NCBI RefSeq assembly: GCF_000708885.1
Contig: NZ_JEOE01000013.1
Coordinates: forward strand, 1 to 64,000
Source of the DNA: Cellulomonas sp. HZM
GTDB lineage: Bacteria > Actinomycetota > Actinomycetes > Actinomycetales > Cellulomonadaceae
Direction: 5' to 3'
DNA: 64,000 bases
The notes beneath the pieces are model-generated. The model was not told the DNA's origin. It saw only the letters and a program-made list of their open reading frames with translations, and searched no databases. The position numbers and the translations under genes were made by a program. Below are positions 16,129 to 26,182 of this stretch, piece after piece; the stretch's first letter is position 1; the number at the start of each line of letters is the position of its first letter.

Positions 16129-17823
16129 TCAGCGACGCGCGTCGGGCACCGGCTCGCCGTCGCTCGTCACGAGCACGGGCTCGCCGACGAGCGGCTGGCC
16201 CGGGACGGCGGGCGCGTCGAGCGGCTCGCCGTCCACCTCGAGGCGCTGCTGGATGCCCGAGCGGTTGCCGAGCGGCACCTCCTTGAGGAACAGGACGGTG
16301 ATCAGCGAGATCAGCGCGATGGGCGTCGCGATGAGGAACAGGTCGGCGATCGAGTCGCCGAACGCCTGCTCGACCACCGTGCGCACGGGAGCCGGCAGCG
16401 TGCTCAGGTCGGGCAGCGTGCCGTCCCCGCCCATCGCCGACGGGTCGATGCCGATGCCCGCGAGGCCCTTGGCGATGAGGTCGGTGACGTGCGTCGAGAG
16501 GACCGCGCCGAGGGCCGAGACGCCGATCGCGCCGCCGAGCGTGCGGAAGAACGCGACCGACGCGGTGCCCGAGCCGATCTCGCGCACGTCGAGCGTGTTC
16601 TGCACCGCGAGGACGAGGTTCTGCATGAGCATGCCGACGCCCGCGCCGAGCACCGCCATGTAGACCGCGACGAGCGCGAGCGGCGTGTCGTAGTGGATGG
16701 TGCCCATGAGGGCGAGACCGCCCGAGAGCAGCACGGCGCCCGCGATCATGAACTTCTTGTAGCGGCCGGTGCGGGCGATGATGCGCCCGACGACCATCGA
16801 CGACCCCATGAGGCCGACGACCATCGGGATGGTCAGCAGACCGGACTGCGTCGGGGTCTTGCCGCGCGCGAGCTGCATGTACTGGCCGATGAACACCGAC
16901 GTGCCGAACATCGCGATGCCCACCGCGACGCTGCCGACCACCGCGAGCACGAGCGTGCGGTTGCGGAACAGGTGCAGCGGGATGATCGGGTCGGCCGCGC
17001 GGCTCTCGGCGAGCACCGCGAGCGCGAGCACGACGAGCGAGCCGCCGACCATCGCCGCGGTCTGCCACGAGGCCCAGTCGAACTTGTCGCCCGCGAACGT
17101 GACCCACAGCAGCAGGCCGGCGATGCCGACCGAGATGAGCGCGGCGCCCAGGTAGTCGATGCGCACCTGGCGCTTGACGACCGTGGGCAGGTGCAGCGTG
17201 CGCTGCAGCACGACGATCGCCGCGACCGCGAACGGCAGGCCGACGAAGAAGTTCCAGCGCCACCCCAGCGCGGAGTCGGTGAGCACGCCGCCGAGCAGCG
17301 GGCCGCCGACCATCGCGACGCCCATCACGGCACCCATGTAGCCCATGTACCGGCCACGCTCGCGCGGGCTGATGATGTCCGCGATGAGCACCGTGCCGAG
17401 CGCGGTGAGACCGCCCGCGCCGATGCCCTGCAGCGCGCGCATCCCGATGAGAATCTCGGTGTTGTGCGAGAACCCGGCGAGAGCCGCGGACACCACGGAG
17501 ATGACGAGCGCGAGCTGGATGAGCAGCTTGCGGTTGACGAGGTCGGCGAGCTTGCCCCAGATCGGGGTCGAGATCGTCGTGGTCAGCAGGGTCGCGGTGA
17601 CGACCCACGTGAACGCGGACTGCTTGCCGTGCAGGTCGGTGATGATGCGCGGCAGGGACGACGAGACGACGCTCGTCGCGAGGATCGAGACGAACATCCC
17701 GAGCAGGATGCCGGACAGCGACTCGAGCACCTCGCGATGGGTCATCGCGGCGCCGGGCTGCTTGGTCTGCGGCTCGTCGGTAGCGGCCGAGGGGGTCTCG
17801 GCCGAGGAGGTCTGGCTGGTCAC
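16129..17823 (-). CDS. DHA2-family (EmrB/QacA-like) drug:H+ antiporter
   Basis: Inner-membrane exporter of 564 aa with 14 predicted membrane spans. The loop motif GKLADLVNRK is motif A, and the antiporter motif C appears as GGPLLGGVLTD. GTG 17823 is chosen because AAGGAAGAG lies 9 bases upstream; a GTG at 17856 lacks a site. It is preceded 123 bases upstream by a MarR regulator on the same strand, the usual arrangement for a repressor-exporter pair. The extended cytoplasmic C-terminus (about 50 residues) is less conserved. Confidence 0.9.
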   Translation of the reverse strand: MTSQTSSAETPSAATDEPQTKQPGAAMTHREVLESLSGILLGMFVSILATSVVSSSLPRIITDLHGKQSAFTWVVTATLLTTTISTPIWGKLADLVNRKLLIQLALVISVVSAALAGFSHNTEILIGMRALQGIGAGGLTALGTVLIADIISPRERGRYMGYMGAVMGVAMVGGPLLGGVLTDSALGWRWNFFVGLPFAVAAIVVLQRTLHLPTVVKRQVRIDYLGAALISVGIAGLLLWVTFAGDKFDWASWQTAAMVGGSLVVLALAVLAESRAADPIIPLHLFRNRTLVLAVVGSVAVGIAMFGTSVFIGQYMQLARGKTPTQSGLLTIPMVVGLMGSSMVVGRIIARTGRYKKFMIAGAVLLSGGLALMGTIHYDTPLALVAVYMAVLGAGVGMLMQNLVLAVQNTLDVREIGSGTASVAFFRTLGGAIGVSALGAVLSTHVTDLIAKGLAGIGIDPSAMGGDGTLPDLSTLPAPVRTVVEQAFGDSIADLFLIATPIALISLITVLFLKEVPLGNRSGIQQRLEVDGEPLDAPAVPGQPLVGEPVLVTSDGEPVPDARR

Positions 17824-17946
17824 GGGGGCGATCTCTTCCTTGCTGGGCTCGTGCACGGGTGGTGCGCGGGACGGTGCGGGCGGTGGTGGCGGCCCGGCGT
17901 CGTCGGCAGGCTGGGTGGGGTGGCTGGGTGAGGTGGCTGGGGGCTG

Positions 17947-18447
17947 TCAGGCGGCGGGCGGCGGGTGCTCGTCGGCCGCGGCGATGCAGGACGCGAGCCG
18001 GTCGAGGACGGCGACCGCCTGGTCGATCTCGTCGTCGGTCCACTGCGAGAACACCGTGGCGGTGCGACGTTCGAGCACCTGCTCGATCGCGCGGGCGCGG
18101 GCGTGGCCGTGCTCCGTCAGGGCGATGGTCCGCACGCGGCGGTCGTCGGTGTCGACCGAGCGCTCGAGCAGGCCGTCGTCGACGAGCAGGCTGACCTGGC
18201 GGCTCGCGACGGACAGGTCGACGCGAAGGTTGTGGGCGACGTCACCGACCGTGAGCGGACCCTGCTCGGCGACCGCCCGGACGATCCCGAGCCCGGGCCG
18301 CGAGCACTCGACGCGGCGCGCGAGGTCGACGCCCGTGTTGCGCACGGTGCGCGCGAACTGCTCGGTGGCACGCAGGAGCTCGAGGTGGGGCGAGCGGTGC
18401 GCGGGCTGGAGCGACTGCGGCGCAGGCGGTTCGGTCAGGGTGGTCAC
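17947..18447 (-). CDS. MarR-family transcriptional regulator of the exporter
   Basis: 166 aa winged-helix protein: LTVGDVAHNLRVDLSVASRQ is the helix-turn-helix and DTDDRRVRTIALTEHG the wing with the conserved D-R-R motif. GAAGG lies 6 bases before GTG 18447. It is upstream of the DHA2 exporter on the same strand, so it probably represses both through the dyad at 18501-18513. The effector is unknown. Confidence 0.88.
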   Translation of the reverse strand: MTTLTEPPAPQSLQPAHRSPHLELLRATEQFARTVRNTGVDLARRVECSRPGLGIVRAVAEQGPLTVGDVAHNLRVDLSVASRQVSLLVDDGLLERSVDTDDRRVRTIALTEHGHARARAIEQVLERRTATVFSQWTDDEIDQAVAVLDRLASCIAAADEHPPPAA

Positions 18448-18500
18448 AGAGGCCTTCTACGACGAGTTCGATTGCTTGCTGCAACCATATGCCTAGATGC

Positions 18501-18513
18501 TTGATGCATGCAA
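18501..18513. promoter_or_regulatory. Putative MarR operator TTGATGCATGCAA
   Basis: Near-palindromic 13-mer 54 bases upstream of the MarR start, with a related half site (TTGCTGCAA) about 25 bases away. Its complement TTGCATGCATCAA shares the core TTGCATG-ATC with the site at 1886-1909. Binding is inferred. Confidence 0.45.
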
Positions 18514-18533
18514 CTGACGGCGCGCGTAGACGA

Positions 18534-18561
18534 CGACGCCCCGGCAGGGGCCGGGGCGTCG
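18534..18561 (-). terminator. Terminator after sugar transporter
   Basis: An 11-bp GC-rich stem with a 6-base loop, 31 bases past the transporter stop on the minus strand. Confidence 0.7.
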
Positions 18562-18591
18562 GGTCGAGGGTGCGTTCTGCTGGCGCGCGGG

Positions 18592-20094
18592 TCAGGCCCC
18601 CGCCGTAGCCGCCCGCGGCCGGCGCTCCACGTGGATCCCCTCCATGTCCTCGAGCTCCATGCCCTTCGTCTCGGGCACCTTGAGGAGCACGAACCAGAAG
18701 GAGAGGAACGCGAAGATCGTGTAGATGAGGTACGGGATCGAGGCGCCGAACGAGTCGAGCAGCCACGGGAACGACTGCGAGATCGCGAAGTTGGCGATCC
18801 ACTGCGCGGCCGCCGCCACGCCGAGGGCGGCCGCGCGGATCCGGTTCGGGAACATCTCGCCGAGCAGCACCCACACCAGGGGACCCCACGTCGCGCCGAA
18901 GAACACGACGAAGGCGTTCGCCGCGATGAGCGCGGTCGTGCCCCAGCCGCCCGGCAGCGTCGTCTGGTCCATCATCTTGCCGATGTGGTCCGGGTCCGGG
19001 ACCTGCGTGATGTACGCCTGCGTGAAGGCGAGCGCCATGAGCCCGAGCGACACCGTCATGCCGACCGACCCGATGAGCAGCAGGATGCGGCGCCCCACCT
19101 TGTCGACCAGCGCGATCGCGATGAACGTCACCGCGACGTTGGTGACCGAGGTGATGGTCGACACCGTGAAGGAGTCGTCCTGGCTGAAGCCGACCGCCTG
19201 CCACAGCGTCGTCGAGTAGTAGAAGATCACGTTGATGCCGACGAACTGCTGGAAGATCGACAGCAGGATGCCGATCCACACGATCGGCAGGAGCCCGAAC
19301 CGCGGACCCTTGAGGCTCGACTGCGCGGCGTTGCGCTTGTCCTCCTCGATGTTGTCCTCGATCTGCGCGATCGCCCGCCGGGGGTCGTCGACGACCTGTG
19401 CGAGCACCTTCTCCGCGTCGTCGTGCCGGCCCTTCTGCACCAGGAACCGCGGCGACTCCGGGATCGTCAGCGCGATCACGCCGTAGACGAGCGCGGGGAC
19501 GGCACCGACGAAGAACATCCATCGCCACGCCTCGACCCCCCACCACAGCTCGTTCGACGGGTCGCCCGCGGCGTTGCGCAGCAGCTGGTCGGACAGCAGC
19601 GCGGCGAAGATGCCGAGCGTGATCGCGAGCTGCTGCAGCGAGCCGAGGCGCCCGCGCAGCGCGGCCGGCGAGATCTCGGCGATGTAGGCGGGTGCCATGA
19701 CCGAGGCGATGCCGATGCCGATGCCCGACATGATGCGCCACAGGATCAGGTCCGGGACGGTCCACGCGAGGCCGGTGAGGATCGACGACACCAGGAACAT
19801 CACCGCACCGAGCAGCATGGTGTTGGTGCGACCCCAGCGGTCGGCCAGGCGGCCCGCGGCCCAGGCGCCGAGCGCGGATCCCAGCAGGGCGACGGCGACG
19901 ACGAACCCGGACAGCCCGCTGTTGAGCGTGAACTCCTTGTCGATCGCCTTGACGGCCCCGTTGATGACCGAGCTGTCGAAGCCGAACAGGAAACCACCGA
20001 CGGCTGCTGCGACGGCGAGCGCGATGGCCCGACGCCGGTGCGGGTGGCTCAGGGCCGCGTCGGCGGCCTTCGACGGGTCTGGCGCCTCGGACAT
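18592..20094 (-). CDS. MFS sugar porter (SP family)
   Basis: 500 aa, 12 membrane spans. Signatures of the sugar-porter family are all present: GFLFGFDSSVINGA in span 1, GRLADRWGR, PAYIAEISPAALRGRLGSL, PESPRFLVQKGR, the QQFVGINVIFYYS segment of span 7 and VPETKG at the C-terminus. It imports a monosaccharide or polyol by proton symport; specificity cannot be read. ATG 20094 follows AGGGAG at 8 bases. The gene stands alone between a terminator and a divergent gene. Confidence 0.92.
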   Translation of the reverse strand: MSEAPDPSKAADAALSHPHRRRAIALAVAAAVGGFLFGFDSSVINGAVKAIDKEFTLNSGLSGFVVAVALLGSALGAWAAGRLADRWGRTNTMLLGAVMFLVSSILTGLAWTVPDLILWRIMSGIGIGIASVMAPAYIAEISPAALRGRLGSLQQLAITLGIFAALLSDQLLRNAAGDPSNELWWGVEAWRWMFFVGAVPALVYGVIALTIPESPRFLVQKGRHDDAEKVLAQVVDDPRRAIAQIEDNIEEDKRNAAQSSLKGPRFGLLPIVWIGILLSIFQQFVGINVIFYYSTTLWQAVGFSQDDSFTVSTITSVTNVAVTFIAIALVDKVGRRILLLIGSVGMTVSLGLMALAFTQAYITQVPDPDHIGKMMDQTTLPGGWGTTALIAANAFVVFFGATWGPLVWVLLGEMFPNRIRAAALGVAAAAQWIANFAISQSFPWLLDSFGASIPYLIYTIFAFLSFWFVLLKVPETKGMELEDMEGIHVERRPRAATAGA

Positions 20095-20314
20095 CTGCCG
20101 CACTCCCTCGGTCGGCCGGGCGCTGCTCCCCCGGGCAGTCCCACTCTGGCCCGGTCCGGGGCCGCGCGCACGTCGGACACGCGTCGGGCGCCGCAGACAC
20201 TCCGACGACGAGTGCGCACGTCAGGGCGCACGACCGTGCCCCGCGGGGAGGGGTGCCGGCCGCGCTGGGGCAGGATGGTCGTCGCAGCATCCGACGCGCG
20301 GGAGGTGGTGGGCC

Positions 20315-20950
20315 ATGGCCGACGACGCACGACGCCCCCGACGCCCTGCACGCCTCGACCCGGCGCAGGCCGACGAGCTGCCCGGCGCGATGGACCCCGC
20401 CGTCCGCTCGGAGGTCGCGCACACCACCGCCGCGGCGATCGTGCACCAGGGTCGTGCGAGCGCCGAGCCCGAGGTCGTCGCGCGCCTCGTCGCGCTCGTC
20501 GAGACCGAGGGGCTGGACGTCGTCGCCGCGCTCTGGGCCGACTCGCCGCCCGCGACGCTGCCCGGCGCGCTGTGGCGCCTGTACGTGCTGCGCGAGTGGG
20601 TGCGCCGCGACCCCACGACCGTCGCCGACCGGTTCCGCATGGGCGCCGCCGCGGCGCCCGTGCACGAGGTGATCGCAGGCGTCGCGGACGCACCCGGGCC
20701 CGCCGAGGTGCGCCAGGTCGCCGACGCCGTGCTCTCGGGGGTCTACACCGGCGAGCTCGACGTCGCCCTCGAGCGCGCGGCCTCGTTCGCACGCGTGCTC
20801 GCCGCCGGGGCGGCCTTCGACGCCGACCACCTCGACGTCGTCGACCCCGAGGGCGCCGCGCGAGTCACCCGCGGCGCCGCGTCCCTCGTGCGGACGGCCG
20901 AGGAGCTCGAGCACGCCGCCGTCCTGTGGCGCGCGGGGAAGCTCGACTGA
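20315..20950 (+). CDS. Conserved actinobacterial protein of unknown function
   Basis: 211 aa, soluble and mostly helical, without membrane segments. It contains a conserved-looking stretch (SPPATLPGALWRLYVLREWV) and a C-terminal helix of the kind TRGAASLVRTAEELEHAAVL. GGAGGTGG lies upstream of ATG 20315. I recognise it as a type often seen in actinobacterial genomes but know no function. It is divergent from the sugar porter and not in an operon. Confidence 0.75.
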   Translation: MADDARRPRRPARLDPAQADELPGAMDPAVRSEVAHTTAAAIVHQGRASAEPEVVARLVALVETEGLDVVAALWADSPPATLPGALWRLYVLREWVRRDPTTVADRFRMGAAAAPVHEVIAGVADAPGPAEVRQVADAVLSGVYTGELDVALERAASFARVLAAGAAFDADHLDVVDPEGAARVTRGAASLVRTAEELEHAAVLWRAGKLD

Positions 20951-21293
20951 CCGCACGCCCGCCGAGGGGGACCCGGCACCGGTCGGCGGTCGTAGCATGG
21001 TGGGCGACGCCGGGTCGCGGTAGCCCCGGGCTCCAACTCGAGCCGCTCCGAGCGGCCACGCGCCGAGAGGCGCTCCCGGCCCGGCGTCGCTCCTTCGTCG
21101 CGACGCCTGGTGCGCCGACTTCGTCGTCGCCGGGCCAGGACCCACCGGCCCGGCGTCGCTCCTTCTCGATGTATGTCGGGGCGCGTCTCGTGGCCGTCAC
21201 GGCGTGTCCATCGGCGCGTCATGCGCCGTTAGGAGATCGGGGGCCGGTGACCTAGCCTGATCCCGTCCGTCTCCCCCCTCCCCGGAGCCCGCC
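20951..21293. repeat. Intergenic region with a duplicated 20-bp sequence
   Basis: This 343-base gap holds two exact copies of CGGCCCGGCGTCGCTCCTTC (21077-21096 and 21146-21165). The complement reads GAAGGAGCGACG, and the same direction gives short KERRRAG-like codons, but no convincing gene is present. The last 40 bases lead to the DUF47 gene, with a CGGAG ribosome-binding site. It is possibly a small dispersed repeat; no other copy was noticed in the window. Confidence 0.55.
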
Positions 21294-21914
21294 GTGCGCC
21301 TGCGCCTGACACCGCGCGACACCACCTTCTTCGACCTCTTCGCCGACTCGGCGCAGCACCTGGTCACCGGAGCCAACCTCCTGGGTCAGATGCTCGGTGC
21401 CGACCGCACGGCCCGCAAGGAGATCGGCAAGCAGATCGCCGACGCCGAGCACGCCGCGGACGAGGCGACGCACACGATCATGCGTCGGCTGAACCAGACG
21501 TTCGTCACGCCGTTCGACCGCGACGACATCTACGACCTCGCGTCGGCGCTCGACGACTGCATGGACTACATGGACGAGGCCGCCGACCTCATCGTGCTGT
21601 ACAAGGTCGACGACCTGCCGGCGCGCGTGGCCGACCAGGTCCAGGTCCTGCAGCGCGCCGCGGAGCTGACGGCGGAGGCCATGCCCCGCCTGCGCTCGAT
21701 GGACTCGCTGTCGGAGTACTGGGTCGAGGTCAACCGCCTCGAGAACCAGGCCGACAAGTCGCACCGCAAGCTGCTCGCGCAGATGTTCGACGAGATCGCC
21801 GACCCGATCCTCCTGATGAAGCTCAAGGAGATCGTCGAGAAGCTCGAGGACGCGGCCGACGCGTTCGAGAAGGTCGCGAACACGGTCGAGACCATCGCCC
21901 TCAAGGAGTCCTGA
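21294..21914 (+). CDS. DUF47/PhoU-like phosphate transport accessory protein
   Basis: 206 aa, all-helical. The PhoU-like signature runs through the protein: TPFDRDDIYDLASALDDCMD near 84-103, VNRLENQADKSHRKLL near 145, and a C-terminal KLKEIVEKLEDAADAFEKVA helix. These proteins sit with Pit permeases and are thought to regulate them. GTG 21294; the stop is 5 bases before the Pit gene, so they form one operon. Confidence 0.9.
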   Translation: MRLRLTPRDTTFFDLFADSAQHLVTGANLLGQMLGADRTARKEIGKQIADAEHAADEATHTIMRRLNQTFVTPFDRDDIYDLASALDDCMDYMDEAADLIVLYKVDDLPARVADQVQVLQRAAELTAEAMPRLRSMDSLSEYWVEVNRLENQADKSHRKLLAQMFDEIADPILLMKLKEIVEKLEDAADAFEKVANTVETIALKES

Positions 21915-21919
21915 GCGCG

Positions 21920-22927
21920 GTGGAGGCCTTCCTCGTCGTCGTCGTCGTGCTGCTCGCGCTCGGCTTCGACTACACCAACGGGTTCCACGACGCCGCGAAC
22001 GCCATCGCGACCTCGGTGTCGACCCGGGCCCTGACGCCGCGCGTCGCGCTGACGATGGCGGCGATCATGAACTTCGTCGGCGCCATGCTGGGCACCGCCG
22101 TCGCGGAGACCATCGCGAAGTCGATCGTCGACTTCAAGGACGCCAGCAACCACATGTCGCTCACGGTGATCGTGTGCGCGCTCATCGGCGCGATCGTCTG
22201 GAACCTCATCACGTGGTGGTTCGGTCTGCCGTCGTCGTCGACGCACGCGCTCATCGGCGGGCTCGTCGGCGCGGGCCTGGCCGCGAGCCTGGGGATCTAC
22301 TGGTCGGCGGTCTACAACAAGGTCGTCCTGCCGATGGTGATCTCGCCGCTCGTCGGGTTCGGGCTCGCGTTCGCGATCATGCTCGGGGTGCTGTGGCTGC
22401 TGCGCAACGCCCAGCCGGCCCGCACGATGCGACGGTTCCGGCTCGCGCAGACCGTGTCCGCGTCGGCGATGGCGCTCGGGCACGGCCTGCAGGACGCGCA
22501 GAAGACGATGGGCGTCATCTACCTCGCGCTGCTCACGGTCGGCTGGGCCGACAAGGACGCGGGCATCCCGCTGTGGGTCAAGATCTGCGCGGCCGCGGCG
22601 ATCTCCGCGGGCACCTACTCGGGCGGCTGGCGCATCATGCGCACGCTCGGTCGCAAGATCATCGAGGTCGACCCGGCGCGCGGCTTCGTCGCCGAGTCCG
22701 TGTCCGCGACGGTGCTGTACTTCAACGCGTACGTCCTGCACGCGCCGGTCTCGACGACGCACACGGTGACGTCGGCGATCATGGGTGTCGGCGCGACCAA
22801 GCGGGCATCCGCGGTGCGCTGGGGCGTCGCGAAGAACATCGCGACCGCGTGGGTGCTGACCATCCCCGCCGCCGCGCTGGTCGCCGCGATCTTCTTCTTC
22901 ATCCTGCACCCGATCCTCGGCGGCTGA
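21920..22927 (+). CDS. pit: Pit-family inorganic phosphate permease
   Basis: 335 aa, about 10 membrane spans with the internal duplication of PiT carriers: DYTNGFHDAANAIATSVSTR near the N-terminus and VSTTHTVTSAIMGVG in the second half. It imports phosphate (as metal-phosphate) by proton symport. It is co-transcribed with the DUF47 gene. A small bidirectional hairpin follows the stop. Convergent polyphosphate kinase nearby fits phosphate metabolism. Confidence 0.93.
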   Translation: MEAFLVVVVVLLALGFDYTNGFHDAANAIATSVSTRALTPRVALTMAAIMNFVGAMLGTAVAETIAKSIVDFKDASNHMSLTVIVCALIGAIVWNLITWWFGLPSSSTHALIGGLVGAGLAASLGIYWSAVYNKVVLPMVISPLVGFGLAFAIMLGVLWLLRNAQPARTMRRFRLAQTVSASAMALGHGLQDAQKTMGVIYLALLTVGWADKDAGIPLWVKICAAAAISAGTYSGGWRIMRTLGRKIIEVDPARGFVAESVSATVLYFNAYVLHAPVSTTHTVTSAIMGVGATKRASAVRWGVAKNIATAWVLTIPAAALVAAIFFFILHPILGG

Positions 22928-22942
22928 CCCTCGCCGAGAGGG
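22928..22942. terminator. Short bidirectional hairpin between pit and Nudix gene
   Basis: A 5-bp stem (CCCTC/GAGGG) and 5-base loop in the 16-base gap between convergent stops. It is short, so weak evidence. Confidence 0.35.
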
Positions 22943-22943
22943 C

Positions 22944-23918
22944 TCAGACGTAGGGCAGGTGGCGCTCCGCCGCGATCACCCGGGGCCCCTTGGCGGTCTG
23001 CGCGACGTGCGTGACCAGCGACTCCGACGGCCGCAGGAACGGGTCCGAGGTGGGCAGGGCATCCGCGACCGAGCGGCGCGCGTGCTGCGCGAGCACGTCC
23101 ACCACGGTCGGCAGCACGGGCCGGTGCGTGCACAGCACCGAGTCGCCAGGCCACGTGAGCAGCTCGACCACCTGACGTGCGACCCGCCCGGGGGAGGCCG
23201 AGTGCTCGTCCTCGGTGAGCAGGGTCGAGATCTCGACGGGGACCTGGGCGGCGGCGCCGTACGGCTCGACCGTGCGCGAGCACCGGGCCCACGCGCTCGT
23301 CACGACGCGCGAGACCCCGAACGCCGAGAGCACCGGCACGATCCCCTGCGACTGCCGCTTGCCCAGCGGGGTCAGGGGTCGCGTCGTCTCGCCGCGCTTC
23401 CACGTGGTGCGCTTGACCGCGGCGCCGTGGCGGGTGATCGCGACCGCCCGGGTGTCGAGCCGACCCTTGCCGTAGGCCTCGACGAGCGCAACGAGGGGTG
23501 CGCGGTCGTCGTGCCGCGTGAGGCGCGCGGCGGCGGCGTCGACGTCGAACCAGCGCACCTGGTCGATCTCGTCGCGCGACGCCCTCGGGACGGGCGGGCG
23601 GGCGCGGAGCGCGGCGGCGTCGACTCGTCCCGCGACCTGCGCGGCCCAGTAGTGCACGCGCTTCGTGCGGTTGTCGGAGATCGCGTACTCGAGGCCCGGC
23701 AGCGGGATGCCGAGCACCACGTCGTGGCCCGTCTCCTCGGCGACCTCGCGCCACGCGCACTGCACGATCGTCTCGCCGGGGTCGAGCTTGCCCTTGGGCC
23801 ACGACCAGTCCTGGTAGCGGGGACGGTGCACGAGCGCGACCTGCAGCCGACCGGTGCGCACACGCCACACGAGGGCCCCGGCGGCCTCGACGACCACCCG
23901 CTGTGCAGCTGGGCTCAC
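22944..23918 (-). CDS. Nudix hydrolase fused to histidine phosphatase (MutT1-like)
   Basis: 324 aa. The N-terminal Nudix domain contains the complete box [20 protein letters not shown] plus TG. The C-terminal domain is a histidine-phosphatase of the phosphoglycerate-mutase type with [10 protein letters not shown] and CTHRPVLP. Mycobacterial MutT1 has this same order and hydrolyses 8-oxo-GTP/8-oxo-dGTP and diadenosine polyphosphates. GTG 23918 overlaps the polyphosphate kinase stop (GTGA), so both are translated together. Confidence 0.9.
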   Translation of the reverse strand: MSPAAQRVVVEAAGALVWRVRTGRLQVALVHRPRYQDWSWPKGKLDPGETIVQCAWREVAEETGHDVVLGIPLPGLEYAISDNRTKRVHYWAAQVAGRVDAAALRARPPVPRASRDEIDQVRWFDVDAAAARLTRHDDRAPLVALVEAYGKGRLDTRAVAITRHGAAVKRTTWKRGETTRPLTPLGKRQSQGIVPVLSAFGVSRVVTSAWARCSRTVEPYGAAAQVPVEISTLLTEDEHSASPGRVARQVVELLTWPGDSVLCTHRPVLPTVVDVLAQHARRSVADALPTSDPFLRPSESLVTHVAQTAKGPRVIAAERHLPYV

Positions 23919-26182
23919 CGGCTGGCACCCGGGCGTCGACGCTGGCGCTGGATCAGCACGGCCTGCAGGTCCGACAGCGGGCCGTCGGGGCCGCGCGAGT
24001 GCCGTACCCACGTGCCGTCGGGCTCGAGGTGCCACGACGACGTGGCGTCGTCCATCGACTCGTCGACGAGGTCCACGAGCTCGGTGACCTGGTCGGGATC
24101 GGCGATGCGCACGAGCGCCTCGACGCGGCGGTCCAGGTTGCGGTGCATGAGGTCGGCGCTCCCGATGAACACCTCGGGCCCCTCGAACGACTCGTCGGCA
24201 CCCGTCGGGTCGGTCTGCGCCGTCGCGTGCGCGAACGCGAAGATGCGCGAGTGCTCGAGGAACCGGCCCAGGATCGAGCGCACGCGGATGTTCTCGCTCA
24301 GGCCCGGCACGCCCGGGCGCAGCGCGCAGATCCCGCGCACGACGATGTCGATCGGCACGCCCGCCTGCGACGCGCGGTAGAGCGCGTCGATCGTCGCCTC
24401 GTCGACCATCGAGTTGACCTTGATCTTGATCCACGCGGGCTTGCCCTCGCGCGCTGCCGCGGCCTCGCGCTCGATGCGCTCGACGAGGCCCGCCCGCACG
24501 GAGCGGGGGGCGACGAGGAGGCGGTGGAACCTGCTCTTGGGCGCGTAGCCGGAGAGCTGGTTGAACAGGCGCGTGAGGTCCTGGCCCACCTCGGGGTCGG
24601 ACGTCAGCAGGCCCAGGTCCGTGTACAGGCGGGCCGTCTTGGGGTGGTAGTTGCCGGTGCCGACGTGGCTGTAGCGGCGCAGGCCGTCCTGCTCCTGCCG
24701 CACGACGAGCGAGAGCTTGCAGTGCGTCTTGAGCCCGACGATGCCGTACACGACGTGCACGCCCGCCTGCTCGAGCTTGCGCGCCCACGAGATGTTGTTC
24801 TGCTCGTCGAACCGGGCCTTGATCTCGACGAGGGCGAGCACCTGCTTGCCCGCCTCGGCGGCGTCGATCAGGGCGTCGACGATCGGTGAGTCGCCCGACG
24901 TGCGGTACAGCGTCTGCTTGATCGCGAGGACCTGCGGGTCGGCCGCGGCCTGCTCGAGGAACGTCTGCACGCTCGTCGAGAACGAGTCGTACGGGTGGTG
25001 CAGCAGGATGTCGCGCTCGCGGATCTTCGCGAACACATCGGTCGGCGTCGCCGACTCCACCTCGGCGAGCTGGCGGTGCGTCGTCGGCACGAAGCGCGGG
25101 AACTGCAGCTCGGGCCGGTCGAGGTCCGCGATCAGGCCGAGGCCGGTCTGGTCCAGCGGCGCGGGCAGCTCGTACACCTCCTCCTCCGCCATGCCGAGCT
25201 CGCGGATGAGCAGCTTGCGGATGCGGGGGCTGATCCCCACCGCGATCTCGAGCCGCACGGGCGGCCCGAACTTTCGGCGCAGCAGCTCCTTCTCCATGGC
25301 CTTGAGGAGGTTCTCGGCATCGTCCTCCTCGACCTCGACGTCCTCGTTGCGCGTGACGCGGAACGTGTGGTGCTCCATGACGTCCATGCCGGGGAACAGC
25401 TGGTCGAGGTGCTCGGAGATCACGTCCTCGAGCGGGACGAAGCTCGTCGGGCCCTTCTCGAGGCTCGCCGTCTGCTCGTCCGGCGCGCTGGGCCTGCCGC
25501 TCGCGTCGACCGCGATGAACCGCGGCAGCAGCGGCGGCACCTTCACGCGTGCGAAGTGCTCCTTGCCCGTGGTGGGGTTCACGACGACGACCGCGAGGTT
25601 GAGCGACAGCCCCGAGATGTACGGGAACGGGTGCGCGGGGTCCACCGCGAGCGGGGTGAGCACCGGGAAGATCTGCCGACGGAAGAACTTGCGCAGGCGG
25701 TCCTGCTCGCTCTCCCCGAGGTCCTGCCAGCGGACCAGCGTGATGCCCTCCGCGGCGAGCGCGGGCTGCACGTGGTCGGCGAACACCGCCGCATGCCGTG
25801 CCATCAGCTCGTGCGCCTTCTCGCTGATCGCCTCGAGCACCTGGCGCGGGCCCAGCCCGGACGCGGCGGTCACGGCGATGCCGGTCGCGATGCGACGCTT
25901 GAGGCCCGCGACGCGCACCATGAAGAACTCGTCGAGGTTGGACGCGAAGATCGCGAGGAACCGGACCCGCTCGAGCAGCGGGAGGTCCGGGTCCTCGGCC
26001 AGCTCGAGCACGCGCTGGTTGAACGCGAGCCAGGACAGCTCGCGGTCGCCGAAGCGGTCGTCGGGCAGCGGCTCCGGCTCGACCCCGGTGTCCTGCCCGT
26101 GGGTCTGGCCGTGCTCGGTCTCTGCCACGTGCTCGGCGATGTGTGCGGCGAGCTCGGCGTCGAGCGCAGGTGCGTCCGTCAT
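23915..26182 (-). CDS. ppk1: Polyphosphate kinase 1
   Basis: 755 aa. It transfers the ATP gamma-phosphate to polyphosphate. The N-terminal region ([20 protein letters not shown]) is diagnostic; the catalytic histidine lies in [10 protein letters not shown], and the second conserved histidine in [18 protein letters not shown]. The N-terminal 40 residues (His/Glu-rich) are extra. ATG 26182 overlaps the mshD stop by 4 bases. It forms an mshD-ppk1-Nudix operon and lies convergent to phosphate uptake genes. Confidence 0.95.
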   Translation of the reverse strand: MTDAPALDAELAAHIAEHVAETEHGQTHGQDTGVEPEPLPDDRFGDRELSWLAFNQRVLELAEDPDLPLLERVRFLAIFASNLDEFFMVRVAGLKRRIATGIAVTAASGLGPRQVLEAISEKAHELMARHAAVFADHVQPALAAEGITLVRWQDLGESEQDRLRKFFRRQIFPVLTPLAVDPAHPFPYISGLSLNLAVVVVNPTTGKEHFARVKVPPLLPRFIAVDASGRPSAPDEQTASLEKGPTSFVPLEDVISEHLDQLFPGMDVMEHHTFRVTRNEDVEVEEDDAENLLKAMEKELLRRKFGPPVRLEIAVGISPRIRKLLIRELGMAEEEVYELPAPLDQTGLGLIADLDRPELQFPRFVPTTHRQLAEVESATPTDVFAKIRERDILLHHPYDSFSTSVQTFLEQAAADPQVLAIKQTLYRTSGDSPIVDALIDAAEAGKQVLALVEIKARFDEQNNISWARKLEQAGVHVVYGIVGLKTHCKLSLVVRQEQDGLRRYSHVGTGNYHPKTARLYTDLGLLTSDPEVGQDLTRLFNQLSGYAPKSRFHRLLVAPRSVRAGLVERIEREAAAAREGKPAWIKIKVNSMVDEATIDALYRASQAGVPIDIVVRGICALRPGVPGLSENIRVRSILGRFLEHSRIFAFAHATAQTDPTGADESFEGPEVFIGSADLMHRNLDRRVEALVRIADPDQVTELVDLVDESMDDATSSWHLEPDGTWVRHSRGPDGPLSDLQAVLIQRQRRRPGASR

